Assembly (NCBI GenBank): GCA_022821965.1
Contig: JAJECN010000059.1
Span: 1 to 64,000 of the forward strand
Source of the DNA: Candidatus Poribacteria bacterium
GTDB lineage: Bacteria > Poribacteria > WGA-4E > WGA-3G
Length of the DNA stretch: 64,000 nt
Reading direction: 5' to 3'
In this document: piece after piece, positions 49,767-59,466 of the stretch
Position numbering within the stretch: position 1 is the stretch's first letter
Layout: every line of letters begins with the position of its first letter
Translations under genes and position numbers: made by a program
Notes under the pieces: generated by a model
What the model was told of the DNA's origin: nothing
What the model saw: the letters and a program-made list of their open reading frames with translations, nothing else
The model's database searches: none

Positions 49767-50591
49767 ATGACACCGAAACAACGTTATCTTTTTGATGTAA
49801 CAGGATATCTCCATTTAGAAAATGTCATCACTGGCGATGCATTGGCGGAAGCTGCTGAAGCGGTCGATAGATATATAACGACCCCGCCTGATGAGTTGCC
49901 ACCGGGATTTGAACAAAAAGGACTCCATCAGCACGGGTTCGCTTTCGATAAATCGCTTGAATGTTTAACGATGCACACCGCGCTATGGCCAATTATCAAA
50001 GAGTTGACGGACAATCAGCCGCGGTTTGCCAGAGGTTCGTTGAAGCATGATAAACACGATTTGTGGGAGGCGGGTGAGCGCGCAAACGTGAACCCCGGCG
50101 GGTTGCACTGCGCTCGTGATGATTACGGATGGTATAGCACACGCTACGAGGCTGACAACGAACGTATCTACTGCGATAACTTTGTCTGTTTCCCCTATTT
50201 CACGGATGTCTATCCGGGCGATGGGGGACTCATTGTAATCCCCAACTCGCATAAGAGTGAGTTTAAGCGACCGGAGCAGCTGCTGACGCTTGACGAAGAA
50301 GATGGTATTGATCCGCTTGACGATCCTGTTTTCGTTAATATTACACCGAAGGCGGGCGATATTGTCATTATTTCGGAATTGCTGACGCACGGTGTACTAC
50401 GCTGGAAACCAAAGGATCGGGATCGGCGGTTTCTCGTCCTGAGATATGCGCCACAATACGCTGGGGCGCATAACTTCCCGCAACCTATTCTGGATCGGTT
50501 GTCTCCAGAGACGTTGGAATTGGTGGAATCTGCTGCGTATGGGCATATTAAGGAGATTGCGAAGCAGGATAAGGTTACGTTGACGGTGTAA
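49767..50591 (+). CDS. PhyH-like protein with HxA instead of HxD
   Basis: 274 aa, start fixed by the leader element SD (AAGGAAA). PhyH landmarks are VTGYLHLENVITGDAL, VYPGDGGLIVIPNSHKS and SELLTHGVLRW with RRFLVLRYAP. The first metal motif is GGLHCARDD, His114-x-Ala116 in place of His-x-Asp; the Asp pair two residues later might substitute. Halogenases such as SyrB2 have HxA, but many marine PhyH paralogs with altered motifs have no known activity. The substrate is unknown. Confidence 0.7.
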   Translation: MTPKQRYLFDVTGYLHLENVITGDALAEAAEAVDRYITTPPDELPPGFEQKGLHQHGFAFDKSLECLTMHTALWPIIKELTDNQPRFARGSLKHDKHDLWEAGERANVNPGGLHCARDDYGWYSTRYEADNERIYCDNFVCFPYFTDVYPGDGGLIVIPNSHKSEFKRPEQLLTLDEEDGIDPLDDPVFVNITPKAGDIVIISELLTHGVLRWKPKDRDRRFLVLRYAPQYAGAHNFPQPILDRLSPETLELVESAAYGHIKEIAKQDKVTLTV

Positions 50592-50600
50592 GGATGGAGA

Positions 50601-50623
50601 GGCGCGCTTGGAAAGCGCGCCTA
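50601..50623. terminator. Perfect 10-bp hairpin between convergent genes
   Basis: AGGCGCGCTT and AAGCGCGCCT flank a 3-nt loop, 9 bp after the PhyH stop and 22 bp before the end of the ATP synthase operon (minus strand). It could serve as a bidirectional terminator, though there is no U-run on either side. Confidence 0.55.
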
Positions 50624-50644
50624 CCGGAGAATTGGAACGAATAA

Positions 50645-51052
50645 TTACAAATTGCTTGCGACTTTGATGCGGTTTTGTGCGCGGGCGAGTGCTGCTTCTG
50701 CTCTTGGACGGTTCAGGTCGGGTGCGTTCGCCGCGAGTTGTGCTTGAGCACGATCACGCGCACTTTCAGCACGCTCGATATCAATTTCTGATGCCCACTC
50801 CGCAGTCTCAACGAGTACGGTGACACCTGTCCGAAGCACTTCAAAGACACCACCGCTTGTTGCCATTAACTGCGGAGTCTCAGATTCACGGACGCGGATC
50901 TCACCTACATCTAACGCTGTAAGAAACGGGATGTGCCCGGCGAGAATCTGAAAGTTGCCTTCCACTCCGGGCGCGTAAACGCTTGTTACGTCCCCTTCGT
51001 AAATCAACTGTTCCGGTGTCCGAATTTCAAGGTGAAAACTTCTGTTTAACAT
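50645..51052 (-). CDS. atpC: F-type ATP synthase epsilon subunit
   Basis: 135 aa. The beta-sandwich domain is evident from FHLEIRTPEQLIYEGDVTSVYAPGVEGNFQIL, GHIPFLTALDVGEIRV and ATSGGVFEVL; the C-terminal helical pair (ERAESARDRAQAQLAANAPD) can inhibit rotation. It forms the F1 central stalk with gamma in the cytoplasm. It is the last gene of the atp operon, 45 bp after atpD, and ends near the hairpin at 50601. Confidence 0.93.
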   Translation of the reverse strand: MLNRSFHLEIRTPEQLIYEGDVTSVYAPGVEGNFQILAGHIPFLTALDVGEIRVRESETPQLMATSGGVFEVLRTGVTVLVETAEWASEIDIERAESARDRAQAQLAANAPDLNRPRAEAALARAQNRIKVASNL

Positions 51053-51097
51053 GTCTACTCTGTTTTGGTAGGGGCTGGGTAACCCAGTCCTTACGGG

Positions 51098-52531
<1,434 letters not shown>

Positions 52532-52617
52532 TCAGAGTCGTTGATTCTCGTCACATCCAAATACTAAAAGTATGTCTTAAAGTGCCTCTTTGTTCGGCAA
52601 GTGAATGTTCCTTACAA

Positions 52618-53091
52618 TTAGAGACTGGGACATGCTTTCTGAAAACGTCCGAGTGCTTCTGTCCGATTGATTAACGCGTATTGCCGATTTCGGGTTGGCA
52701 TAAGAAGATTCACGCGTTGGATTTTCTGATTCAAGTTTTCGAGTTTTTCACTATATTGCGCTATACCGCGAGCACGTTCGTGCTCAAAAGTTCGGCTGAT
52801 GGCTTCGCGCCGATGCGGATACTGCCGAATGATAGCTGCTAACCGCTTTCGCCTGGTTTTCAGGTTTATGAGGACTCTTTCCAGTTGCGCTTTTTCTTGT
52901 TTGATTTCTTTTTGCAATTCAACCCATCGAGGCGCGAAGCCGTTCTCTTTCAGGAGTCGGTTCGCCATCCGCGCTTGGGGTGTAAGGAAGGGATTCGTGT
53001 CCAATTTGAGCGGTTTGCCTTCACCGGGCAAATTGGCGAATTCACCACGTTCCATCGCCTCTTCGATCTGTTTGTTGACGTTGATTGGCAT
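52618..53091 (-). CDS. DUF1992 (DnaJ-homolog-subfamily-C-28-like) protein inside the atp operon
   Basis: 157 aa. The N-terminal NKQIEEAMERGEFANLPGEGKPL followed by NPFLTPQARMANRLLKENGFAPRWVEL is the DUF1992 signature; the remainder is coiled-coil-like helices. The family's function is not established, and it has no J-domain here. It is inserted between atpG and atpD on the same strand, bordered by ~110-160-bp spacers, one of which is a foldable repeat. Insertion by recombination is likely. Confidence 0.8.
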   Translation of the reverse strand: MPINVNKQIEEAMERGEFANLPGEGKPLKLDTNPFLTPQARMANRLLKENGFAPRWVELQKEIKQEKAQLERVLINLKTRRKRLAAIIRQYPHRREAISRTFEHERARGIAQYSEKLENLNQKIQRVNLLMPTRNRQYALINRTEALGRFQKACPSL

Positions 53092-53103
53092 TTGGAACCT
53101 CCT

Positions 53104-53231
53104 CGGCTATCGGCTATCAGCCTATAAAGTTTGTAAAGTGTAGCTAAAGTGAACTAAAGTTATCAACTTCTCAACTTTAGAACACTTTGAAACTTTCCCA
53201 CACCGCTGACAGCTGACCACTGATTGCTATT
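53104..53231. repeat. Nested inverted-repeat element in the atp operon
   Basis: Outer arms are GGCTATCGGCTATCAGCC near 53104 and GCTGACAGCTGACCACTGATTGC near 53209. Inner arms are three ~7-bp units AAAGTTT, AAAGTGT, CTAAAGT (53126-53150) complemented in order by ACTTTAG, ACACTTT, AAACTTT (53174-53196). The folded unit sits between atpG and the DUF1992 gene. Confidence 0.6.
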
Positions 53232-53247
53232 CTTTTGCCTGTTACTT

Positions 53248-54126
53248 TTACCCCTCTAATGCGGCTGCACCACTTACAATCTCGGAAATTTCTGTTGTGA
53301 TTTGTGTTTGACGTGCTCTGTTGCGTTGGAGAATCAACTCGTCGATGAGTTCTTTCGCCTTTTGTGTGGCATTCTCCATCGCTGCCATTCTTGCTGCTTG
53401 CTCCGCTGCGTTGGAATCCAAAAGCACCTTCCACATTTGCATGTTCAAGTGTTTCCCGAGTAGCATTTCAAAGAGTTCGATCTGCCCTGGTTCGTAGGTA
53501 TAATCTAAGAAATGCGTATCACCTTCAGGCACCTCGGGCACTAACGGAAGGAGTTGTTCAACAAGCACAGTCTGGAGAATAGCAGACCTGAAATTGTTGT
53601 AGACGACCTCAACGTTGTCAATTTTTTTGTCAGTATAGAGATGTTCAAACTCGTGGACAACGTCAACGGCTGTTTGGAATTCAAGTTGGCGGAAGATGTT
53701 AATGTATGAATCGGTAATGTCGTAGCCGCGGCGTGCAAAATGCTCTTGCCCTCGTCTTCCGATGCAGATAAGCGTTACATCCGCGCCACTTTCTTGATAG
53801 TGTTCTATACGTTCTGTTGTTGCGCGGATGACGTTGCTGTTGAAACTTCCGCACAATCCACGGTCCCCAGAAACGGAAATGATACACACATGTTTTATCT
53901 CGCGTGTTTCGAGAAGTGGGTGTGTTAACGCTTGTTCTTGGGTATCCATCTGCGAGATGAGGTGCCCGAGGATAGTGTTGAGTTTTTCAGCGTAAGGTCG
54001 CGTTGCGACGATATTTTCCTGCGCCCGCCGGAGCCGTGCAGCAGCGACAACGCGCATTGCATCGGTCACTTGCTCAATGTTCTGAATGCTGGCGATGCGG
54101 CGCCGAATTTCTCGTAGGGTTGCCAT
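53248..54126 (-). CDS. atpG: F-type ATP synthase gamma subunit
   Basis: 292 aa. Terminal helices that form the rotor axle are conserved: MATLREIRRRIASIQNIEQVTDAMRVVAA-type N-terminus and AARMAAMENATQKAKELI with RNRARQTQITTEISEIVSGAAA at the C-terminus. SGDRGLCGSFNSNV is the family signature. It rotates inside alpha3beta3. It lies 2 bp downstream of atpA. Confidence 0.95.
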   Translation of the reverse strand: MATLREIRRRIASIQNIEQVTDAMRVVAAARLRRAQENIVATRPYAEKLNTILGHLISQMDTQEQALTHPLLETREIKHVCIISVSGDRGLCGSFNSNVIRATTERIEHYQESGADVTLICIGRRGQEHFARRGYDITDSYINIFRQLEFQTAVDVVHEFEHLYTDKKIDNVEVVYNNFRSAILQTVLVEQLLPLVPEVPEGDTHFLDYTYEPGQIELFEMLLGKHLNMQMWKVLLDSNAAEQAARMAAMENATQKAKELIDELILQRNRARQTQITTEISEIVSGAAALEG

Positions 54127-54128
54127 GA

Positions 54129-55718
54129 CTATTCACCTTCTGTAGGGACATCTTCTGTTTCTGTGGGTGCGTTCTCTTGTTGCGGTGTCGCTGCCAGTGT
54201 ATCACTCCAGTTTTCCTTGAATGCTTTCACAGCAGTGTGCAAGGTTTCAAGCAATTCATCACCCAGCTGACCGGTTTCTGCGATTTCTGAGAGGAGTTCA
54301 GCGTGATTTCTGTCAAGGTATTGCAAGAACTCGGATTCAAACCGCGCGACTTCCGTTTCAGGAACATCATCTAAGTAACCGTTAGCACCACAGAAGATAG
54401 AGGCGACTTCGCGTTCAACAGGCATCGGTTCATATTGCGGTTGCTTCAGCAATTCAACAAGGCGCGTCCCGCGTAGGAGGAGAGATTGCGTTAACGCATC
54501 CAGATCCGATCCGAATTGTGCGAAGGCGGCAACTTCGCGAAAACTTGCCAGATCAAGCTTAAGAGTGCCTGCCACCTCATTCGATTTCATCGCTCTGACC
54601 TGTGCATCTCCGCCGACCCGTGAAACAGATAACCCGACATCAATTGCGGGTCTCACACCTTGGTTAAACAGATCTGTTGTAAGGTATATCTGCCCGTCGG
54701 TGATAGAGATAACATTTGTGGGGATGTAGGTCGTTAAATCTCCTTCAAAGATTTCAATAATCGGTAAGGCAGTGAGAGAACCGCCACCGAGTTCATCGCT
54801 CAGTTTTGCAGCGCGTTCTAAAAGCCGTGAATGGAGATAGAAAACATCACCCGGATAGGCTTCTCTGCCCGGGGGTCTTCGTGAAAGGAGCGACATCTGT
54901 CGGTATGCCCAGGCGTGTTTTGTCAAGTCATCGTATATGATAAGGGCGTGTTTGCCGTTATCTCGGAAGTATTCGCCCATTGAAGTGCCTGAGTAAGGCG
55001 CGAGGTACTGAAGGGGTGATGGCTCACTTGCGGCGGCAGAGACGATAGTGGTATATTCCAGCGCATTATGTTCGCGAAGGGTATTGGCAACTTGTGCCAG
55101 CGTAGACCCTTTTTGACCGATAGCGACATAAATACAGTAGACATCTGTGTTCTTCTGACTCAGAATAGCATCTATGGCGATTGCGGTTTTGCCGGTTCGT
55201 CTATCTCCGATAATCAGTTCTCGTTGTCCTCTACCGATCGGTGTCAAGCTATCAATTGCTTTTAGACCTGTGTAGAGAGGTTCGTCAACGGGTTGCCGTT
55301 GGACGATGCCCAACCCTTTCTGTTCGACCGGTAGTCGATGTTCTGTCTCAATATCGCCCAAACCGTCGATAGGTTGACCGAGTGCATCGACGATTCGTCC
55401 AAGAAGTGCTTCACCTACAGGCACTTCGGCGAGTCGTCCTGTCCGTTTGGCAGTGTCGCCTTCGTGTATGAGTTGGTCTTCGCCGAACAGGACGCAACCG
55501 ACGTTATCTTCTTCGAGGTTGAAAGCGATGCCGAAGATGTCGTTAGGGAATTCGATCATTTCACTTGCCATGGCGTTGGCAAGTCCATGCACCCGCGCGA
55601 TGCCATCGCCTACCTCCAGCACAGTGCCGGAATCATAGACATCCACGTCCTGTTCAAACTGTTGTAGTTGTTGTTTAAGGATATTTGATATTTCGTCTGG
55701 TCGGACTTCTCTTGCCAT
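54129..55718 (-). CDS. atpA: F-type ATP synthase alpha subunit
   Basis: 529 aa. The nucleotide site GDRRTGKT (171-178) lies in [17 protein letters not shown], with [16 protein letters not shown] and [17 protein letters not shown] also conserved. The non-catalytic head subunit binds atpH through its N-terminus. The C-terminus has an extra acidic tail ([10 protein letters not shown]) beyond the usual end, of no known role. It is translationally close to atpG. Confidence 0.97.
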   Translation of the reverse strand: MAREVRPDEISNILKQQLQQFEQDVDVYDSGTVLEVGDGIARVHGLANAMASEMIEFPNDIFGIAFNLEEDNVGCVLFGEDQLIHEGDTAKRTGRLAEVPVGEALLGRIVDALGQPIDGLGDIETEHRLPVEQKGLGIVQRQPVDEPLYTGLKAIDSLTPIGRGQRELIIGDRRTGKTAIAIDAILSQKNTDVYCIYVAIGQKGSTLAQVANTLREHNALEYTTIVSAAASEPSPLQYLAPYSGTSMGEYFRDNGKHALIIYDDLTKHAWAYRQMSLLSRRPPGREAYPGDVFYLHSRLLERAAKLSDELGGGSLTALPIIEIFEGDLTTYIPTNVISITDGQIYLTTDLFNQGVRPAIDVGLSVSRVGGDAQVRAMKSNEVAGTLKLDLASFREVAAFAQFGSDLDALTQSLLLRGTRLVELLKQPQYEPMPVEREVASIFCGANGYLDDVPETEVARFESEFLQYLDRNHAELLSEIAETGQLGDELLETLHTAVKAFKENWSDTLAATPQQENAPTETEDVPTEGE

Positions 55719-55759
55719 ATTTCGGTCCTCTGTGAGGAGTGGTTATTGGTTAATAACTA

Positions 55760-56299
55760 TTACCCTTTTGCGAGTTGTTGTCTCAAGCGTTGAAGTTGTG
55801 TCGCGACGCTTGCATCAAAAACTGTATCATCTAATTGCACAATGAATCCGCCTTGGATTTGTGCATCGGTTGTGGTTTCCAACCGCACCTGTTTTCCCGA
55901 GTACGCGCTGAGTTGCTCTGTAAGTCGTTCCGCTTGCTCCGACGTTAGCGGCACGGCTGTCGTTACTTGTGCGACGAGTTTACCAGCAGCTTCATCAACA
56001 ATCACTGAAAAGAGATCCATTATTGCAGTCAGGTAACGTTCACGCTGCTTTAATGTGAGTAGCCGGAAAAAATTAATCATCAGAGGATGCATCGCGTCTG
56101 TGAAAAGCTGCTGAAATGTCTCGCTTTTAAATTGTGGAGCCAAAACAGGGCTGTGGATTAATTGCGTGAGTTCCTCGGACGCTTCAATCAATTCTCGCAG
56201 CCTGTCTACATCAGCGACAATATCAGCTAACGCGTTTTGTTCCACCGCTGCATCGTATAGGGCACGGGCATAAGGTTTCGCAACCCGAATGTCTCTCAT
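55760..56299 (-). CDS. atpH: F-type ATP synthase delta subunit
   Basis: 179 aa, full length. AKPYARALYDAAVEQNAL at the N-terminus and the C-terminal QGGFIVQLDDTVFDASVATQLQRL block are the OSCP/delta signatures. It links the F1 head to the b-subunit stator. It starts after a 270-bp gap from atpF that contains a terminator-like hairpin. Confidence 0.93.
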   Translation of the reverse strand: MRDIRVAKPYARALYDAAVEQNALADIVADVDRLRELIEASEELTQLIHSPVLAPQFKSETFQQLFTDAMHPLMINFFRLLTLKQRERYLTAIMDLFSVIVDEAAGKLVAQVTTAVPLTSEQAERLTEQLSAYSGKQVRLETTTDAQIQGGFIVQLDDTVFDASVATQLQRLRQQLAKG

Positions 56300-56439
56300 A
56301 GTTTGTTCTTTTCTGTGCTTCTGAGCATCACTCCACTACGTTTTGTGATGGTTTTTGGTCAATTTCAACGAGGGTAAACCTCGTAGGGCTCTCACTGCAA
56401 AGCAATGTCTGTAAGGCGCAAGCAGCATTTCAACGATCA

Positions 56440-56462
56440 AAAAGCCTCTCATCATTGAGAGA
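56440..56462 (-). terminator. Terminator-like hairpin between atpF and atpH
   Basis: On the minus strand CTCTCA-ATGA-TGAGAG is followed by GCTTTTT. The stem is short (6 bp) but has a U-run, and a second small hairpin (ACGAGG/CCTCGT, about 56367-56383) follows. The 56300-56569 spacer also contains CCCCTTACTGGGG and an ACCGAAAACC stretch; I see no gene in it. It may act as an attenuator lowering expression of the F1 genes relative to Fo. Confidence 0.4.
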
Positions 56463-56569
56463 CAGTTGCACTTAACCGAAAACCAGGGGCCCCTGCCCCT
56501 TACTGGGGAGGGGTTTTGCTTGGGTGTTTCTGCGATGAAACAAAGTGAACAATGAGCAGATTCAGTTGT

Positions 56570-57175
56570 TTAAAGATCCGTTGGTAACCTGCTAATGGAT
56601 GCGTCAATAATCTGCTGATGTCTCTCTGCGTTGAGTTCTTCGCTTATGATTTTGCTGGCAGCATCAATTGCGAGTTCAGCAACAACGCCTCGTAGTTCGG
56701 AGATGGCTTCATCTTTCTCACGCTGAATTTCTGCTCTGGCTCTGGCGACTTCATCCTCAGCCTCTTGTCGCGCCTGTGCGAGAATGTCTTGACGTTCGGT
56801 GTTTCCTTGTTCAATCGCAGTTTGGATTTTGGTCTGTGCCTCGGTTTCGATATCGGCAAGGCGTTGACGCGTCTCAGCGGTGAGGCGGTCTAACTCCTCG
56901 CGATCCGTCCGCAGCTGCTCTATCTGCGTGGCGATCTCATTTCTGCGGTCCTCTAAAAGTCCACCGACTTTGCCGAAAACAAATTTCCAAAGTACCGCAA
57001 GCACAATCAGAAAGCCGATAGCTTGGATGAGGATCGTCTTCGGGTCAATTCCGAGTTGGCTTAGGAGTCCGCCACCGGCGGGTGCCTCAGCAGCGAACGC
57101 GCCGTTGAGACAGATTCCCATTAAAATCACTGTATATAGGACGTAATTTGTTGCCCTATGCTTGGTGTTTTGCAT
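56570..57175 (-). CDS. atpF: F-type ATP synthase b subunit with signal-peptide-like N-terminus
   Basis: 201 aa. The N-terminal hydrophobic stretch (YVLYTVILMGICLNGAFAAEAP) looks like a cleavable signal peptide ending AFA-A. The membrane anchor follows at ~48-68 (ILIQAIGFLIVLAVLWKFVF). The rest is a long charged coiled coil (AEARARAEIQREKDEAISEL-like) forming the peripheral stalk. It stands alone, with no b' copy. Confidence 0.92.
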   Translation of the reverse strand: MQNTKHRATNYVLYTVILMGICLNGAFAAEAPAGGGLLSQLGIDPKTILIQAIGFLIVLAVLWKFVFGKVGGLLEDRRNEIATQIEQLRTDREELDRLTAETRQRLADIETEAQTKIQTAIEQGNTERQDILAQARQEAEDEVARARAEIQREKDEAISELRGVVAELAIDAASKIISEELNAERHQQIIDASISRLPTDL

Positions 57176-57199
57176 AAGTCTGCTGTACTCTATTTTGAA

Positions 57200-57275
57200 A
57201 CTGAAGACGTATCAGTTCGTGCGTGTCGTCTGGATGATCCATCTCGGCTCGCAAACCGTGCCATACGTCTTCAGT
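57200..57275. repeat. 13-bp perfect inverted repeat between atpE and atpF
   Basis: ACTGAAGACGTAT (57200-57212) and ATACGTCTTCAGT (57263-57275) enclose 50 nt that can fold further. Directly after atpE (minus strand), such a structure could protect the atpE message 3' end and help raise c-subunit output. Confidence 0.55.
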
Positions 57276-57285
57276 CAGGCGTTAT

Positions 57286-57591
57286 TTAATTTTCGCTTCT
57301 GACATCTGCCGCAACTCGTTTCGCATCTGCATCAATCATCTCTTTAAGGATTTCGCCTTCTGGTAGTTTATTATACAAGAGAAAGAACATTAAAAGCGAA
57401 TAGATAACGAGTGACTCAATGAGTGCCAAGCCGATAATCATTGCTGTTTGGATCTGCGGTGCGGCATCGGGTTGACGAGCGATTCCCTCAAGAGCGGTAC
57501 TTGCGGCATTTGCTTGTGCTCTTGAGGCGAAGATGACAGCGATCGGCAATCCCAAAGTTACACCGAACGCCAACACTGCTAAATAAATCAT
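57286..57591 (-). CDS. atpE: F-type ATP synthase c subunit with Na+-type ligand pattern
   Basis: 101 aa from ATG 57591, with AAGGAGGA upstream; a longer frame runs into atpB and is rejected. It is two helices with the ARQP loop (38-41) between them. Counting from ARQP, helix 1 has Gln26 at the position of Gln32 in the Ilyobacter Na+-ring, and helix 2 has Glu59-Ser60 at Glu65-Ser66: the residues that bind Na+. However, the normally Gly-rich helix 1 reads FASRAQANAAST with an Arg, which is unusual, and the C-terminus is extended by ~25 charged residues. Na+ coupling is therefore a hypothesis. Confidence 0.9.
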   Translation of the reverse strand: MIYLAVLAFGVTLGLPIAVIFASRAQANAASTALEGIARQPDAAPQIQTAMIIGLALIESLVIYSLLMFFLLYNKLPEGEILKEMIDADAKRVAADVRSEN

Positions 57592-57643
57592 GAAATGTCC
57601 TCCTTGGACGGATAAGGGCAAGTTTACACTTGTCCCAGAAAAA

Positions 57644-58474
57644 TTAGTGATGCGCTTCATGCGCGTCGTCATGGTGTTCTATAAACAACACGATGTAGAT
57701 AGTTGTTAAAATAGTAAAAACGAATGCCTGCAGGAAGCCAACAAACAGCCCGAAGAACAGCATAGGCACTTGTACCGGAATAATCGGTATGGCATCTGCA
57801 ATTAGCACGATAAGTCCGAGTTTTGTTAGCTCAATAACCACCGCTTTCTCACCAAAAATGTTTCCGAAAAGCCGGACAGCAAGTGAGCCTGCACGCGATA
57901 ACTGGGCAACAACTTCAAGCGGGAACATTAAGACACCCAGCCACGGTGGGTTACCGGCTAAATGTTTCAGATAGCCCCCTATCCCGTTCTCCTTAATAGC
58001 AATAATTTGAACGCCTAATACAGCGGTTATACCGAGGGCAAGCGTTGTATTCAAATCTGCTGTTGGGGGTTGAAGCCCCGGAATGATTCCGAGATAGTTC
58101 AGAGCGAGAATAAAGATAAAGAAGGAGCCAACGAATGGAACATACTGTTTGCCGTGATCGCCTAAAATACCGCCAAAGAAGTCCGTAATACCACCGACAA
58201 ACACCTCTAATAGGGTTTGTCCTTTCCCTTCAGGTATCCGTTTCAACTTCCGGGTGGCGAATATAAAAAGCAGTGCTAAGACAAGAACAGCAAAGTATGT
58301 GTTGGGAATGAGATCGGGCTGATGCCACCGAGTCGGTTCCGGGATTATTTCATCCGGTAAAAGCTGTGAAATCGGATAGAGCAAACTACGGTGACCATTC
58401 TCGGCTGCGAAACTCCCGACTACTGTTGCCAAACTGAGTCCCACAACCAAGCAGATAAACGATAGTTTTTTCAT
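57644..58474 (-). CDS. atpB: F-type ATP synthase a subunit
   Basis: 276 aa. The N-terminal hydrophobic stretch (SFICLVVGLSLATVVGSFAAEN) resembles a cleavable signal. Membrane helices carry the essential Arg201 in LSRAGSLAVRLFGNIFGEK, and VGFLQAFVFTILTTIYI is the C-terminal signature. It ends in a His/Asp/Glu-rich tail (EHHDDAHEAHH). It forms the ion half-channels with the c ring in the inner membrane. Confidence 0.95.
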   Translation of the reverse strand: MKKLSFICLVVGLSLATVVGSFAAENGHRSLLYPISQLLPDEIIPEPTRWHQPDLIPNTYFAVLVLALLFIFATRKLKRIPEGKGQTLLEVFVGGITDFFGGILGDHGKQYVPFVGSFFIFILALNYLGIIPGLQPPTADLNTTLALGITAVLGVQIIAIKENGIGGYLKHLAGNPPWLGVLMFPLEVVAQLSRAGSLAVRLFGNIFGEKAVVIELTKLGLIVLIADAIPIIPVQVPMLFFGLFVGFLQAFVFTILTTIYIVLFIEHHDDAHEAHH

Positions 58475-58557
58475 ATTTTATTACGGTGTCTCTTATAGTA
58501 AGGTAGCGGTGGTTTTTTGAGTGCTTTCCTGTTAAGAGTCAATTTGAAACCTTCACC

Positions 58558-58965
58558 TCACGACTGATTGGAATCCTTATTGGAAAGGATGAGTGCTGCG
58601 AGGCTAATCGCTTTGATAATAATAGCACCTTGTACTAAGGCGATCCCGCCAGCAAGTGCGTAAACGTTCATCCACTCCATTTTGAATAATAGGTAGAGTA
58701 ATCCGCCGAGCACTGTGTATTTACCGAGCGTGATAAAGCCGAGTAAATACTTCGTGCGCTTTGTTTTTCCTGGACGCATAAGTCGCCGAACGACGAATTC
58801 AAGCGACCAGAACAGACTCAGGCTGATAGCACTGCCAATCAAAAAACTCGGGAGCGCAAGACGTTTGAAGACTAACAACACTACCGTAATAGCGACGGTG
58901 AGGCAAATCGTCAAGATGTAGATATGACGGATGGATCGGTCGCCAAATTCTAACACGGGACCCAT
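58558..58965 (-). CDS. atpI: AtpI-like membrane protein
   Basis: 135 aa with four predicted membrane helices (HIYILTICLTVAITVVLLVF, then FLIGSAISLSLFWSLEFVV, ITLGKYTVLGGLLYLLF, and ALVQGAIIIKAISLAALIL). The position just before atpB and the topology fit the ATP synthase protein I family, which assists c-ring assembly. The sequence is only loosely conserved, as is normal for this family. The SD is AAAGGAG. Confidence 0.75.
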   Translation of the reverse strand: MGPVLEFGDRSIRHIYILTICLTVAITVVLLVFKRLALPSFLIGSAISLSLFWSLEFVVRRLMRPGKTKRTKYLLGFITLGKYTVLGGLLYLLFKMEWMNVYALAGGIALVQGAIIIKAISLAALILSNKDSNQS

Positions 58966-58981
58966 CTAAGCAGCTCCTTTG

Positions 58982-59281
58982 CTATGTTTCTTCGGTGTCT
59001 TGTGCTTCTCCTGAAGTGTCGTGGCGTTTTTTTGCTAAGCGTGCAAGCTGTCGATTCCAGCGCGCGATTGAACGGAACATCTCCATGAATCCGGCGGCGA
59101 CCCCTATACCGAAACCGATGAAGGATCCAACCGCTGCGTTGCCTAATTTTCCACCGATCCACTTACCTCCGAAATAACCAATACAAATCGCGAGGGCAAG
59201 CGTTATCCCGATGGATGCGAGGTCAAACATCCCTATATTCTCATTTTTCAGATGTTTCAGCCGTTTTTTGAATATCAACAT
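58982..59281 (-). CDS. atpZ: AtpZ-like small membrane protein, first gene of the atp operon
   Basis: About 99 aa from the ATG at 59281, with AGGTG upstream; a TTG 54 nt earlier is possible. There are two membrane helices (FDLASIGITLALAICIGYFGG and AVGSFIGFGIGVAAGFMEMF) with the GxxxGxxxG-rich pattern of the 'putative F0F1-ATPase subunit' family (AtpZ), which pairs with AtpI as a possible Mg2+/Ca2+ or assembly factor. It lies 17 bp before atpI. Confidence 0.75.
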   Translation of the reverse strand: MLIFKKRLKHLKNENIGMFDLASIGITLALAICIGYFGGKWIGGKLGNAAVGSFIGFGIGVAAGFMEMFRSIARWNRQLARLAKKRHDTSGEAQDTEET

Positions 59282-59347
59282 CGCTGCACCTGTTAGAAAA
59301 TGGAACACATTTGTTAGATGATAGCCTCTTATCAAACAACGCTATAT

Positions 59348-59376
59348 ATTATAACATGTGAATGTAGGGAATGCAA
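59348..59376 (-). promoter_or_regulatory. Promoter of the ATP synthase operon
   Basis: Minus strand TTGCAT (59371-59376), 17-bp spacer, perfect TATAAT (59348-59353). The run of T next to the -35 may act as an UP element. Transcription would begin near 59341, giving a ~60-nt leader. Confidence 0.65.
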
Positions 59377-59466
59377 AAAAAAATAGGTTGTCTTCTGAGT
59401 TAGGAGTTTGCAGGAATTAATTGAGAATTGTGCTACTGCAAAGAAAAAATTGGGATTAGGCTTCAT

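Noticed and set aside
57592-57672. Longer atpE start 27 codons upstream
   Set aside because: It overlaps atpB and lacks an SD, while ATG 57591 has AAGGAGGA and gives a normal c subunit.
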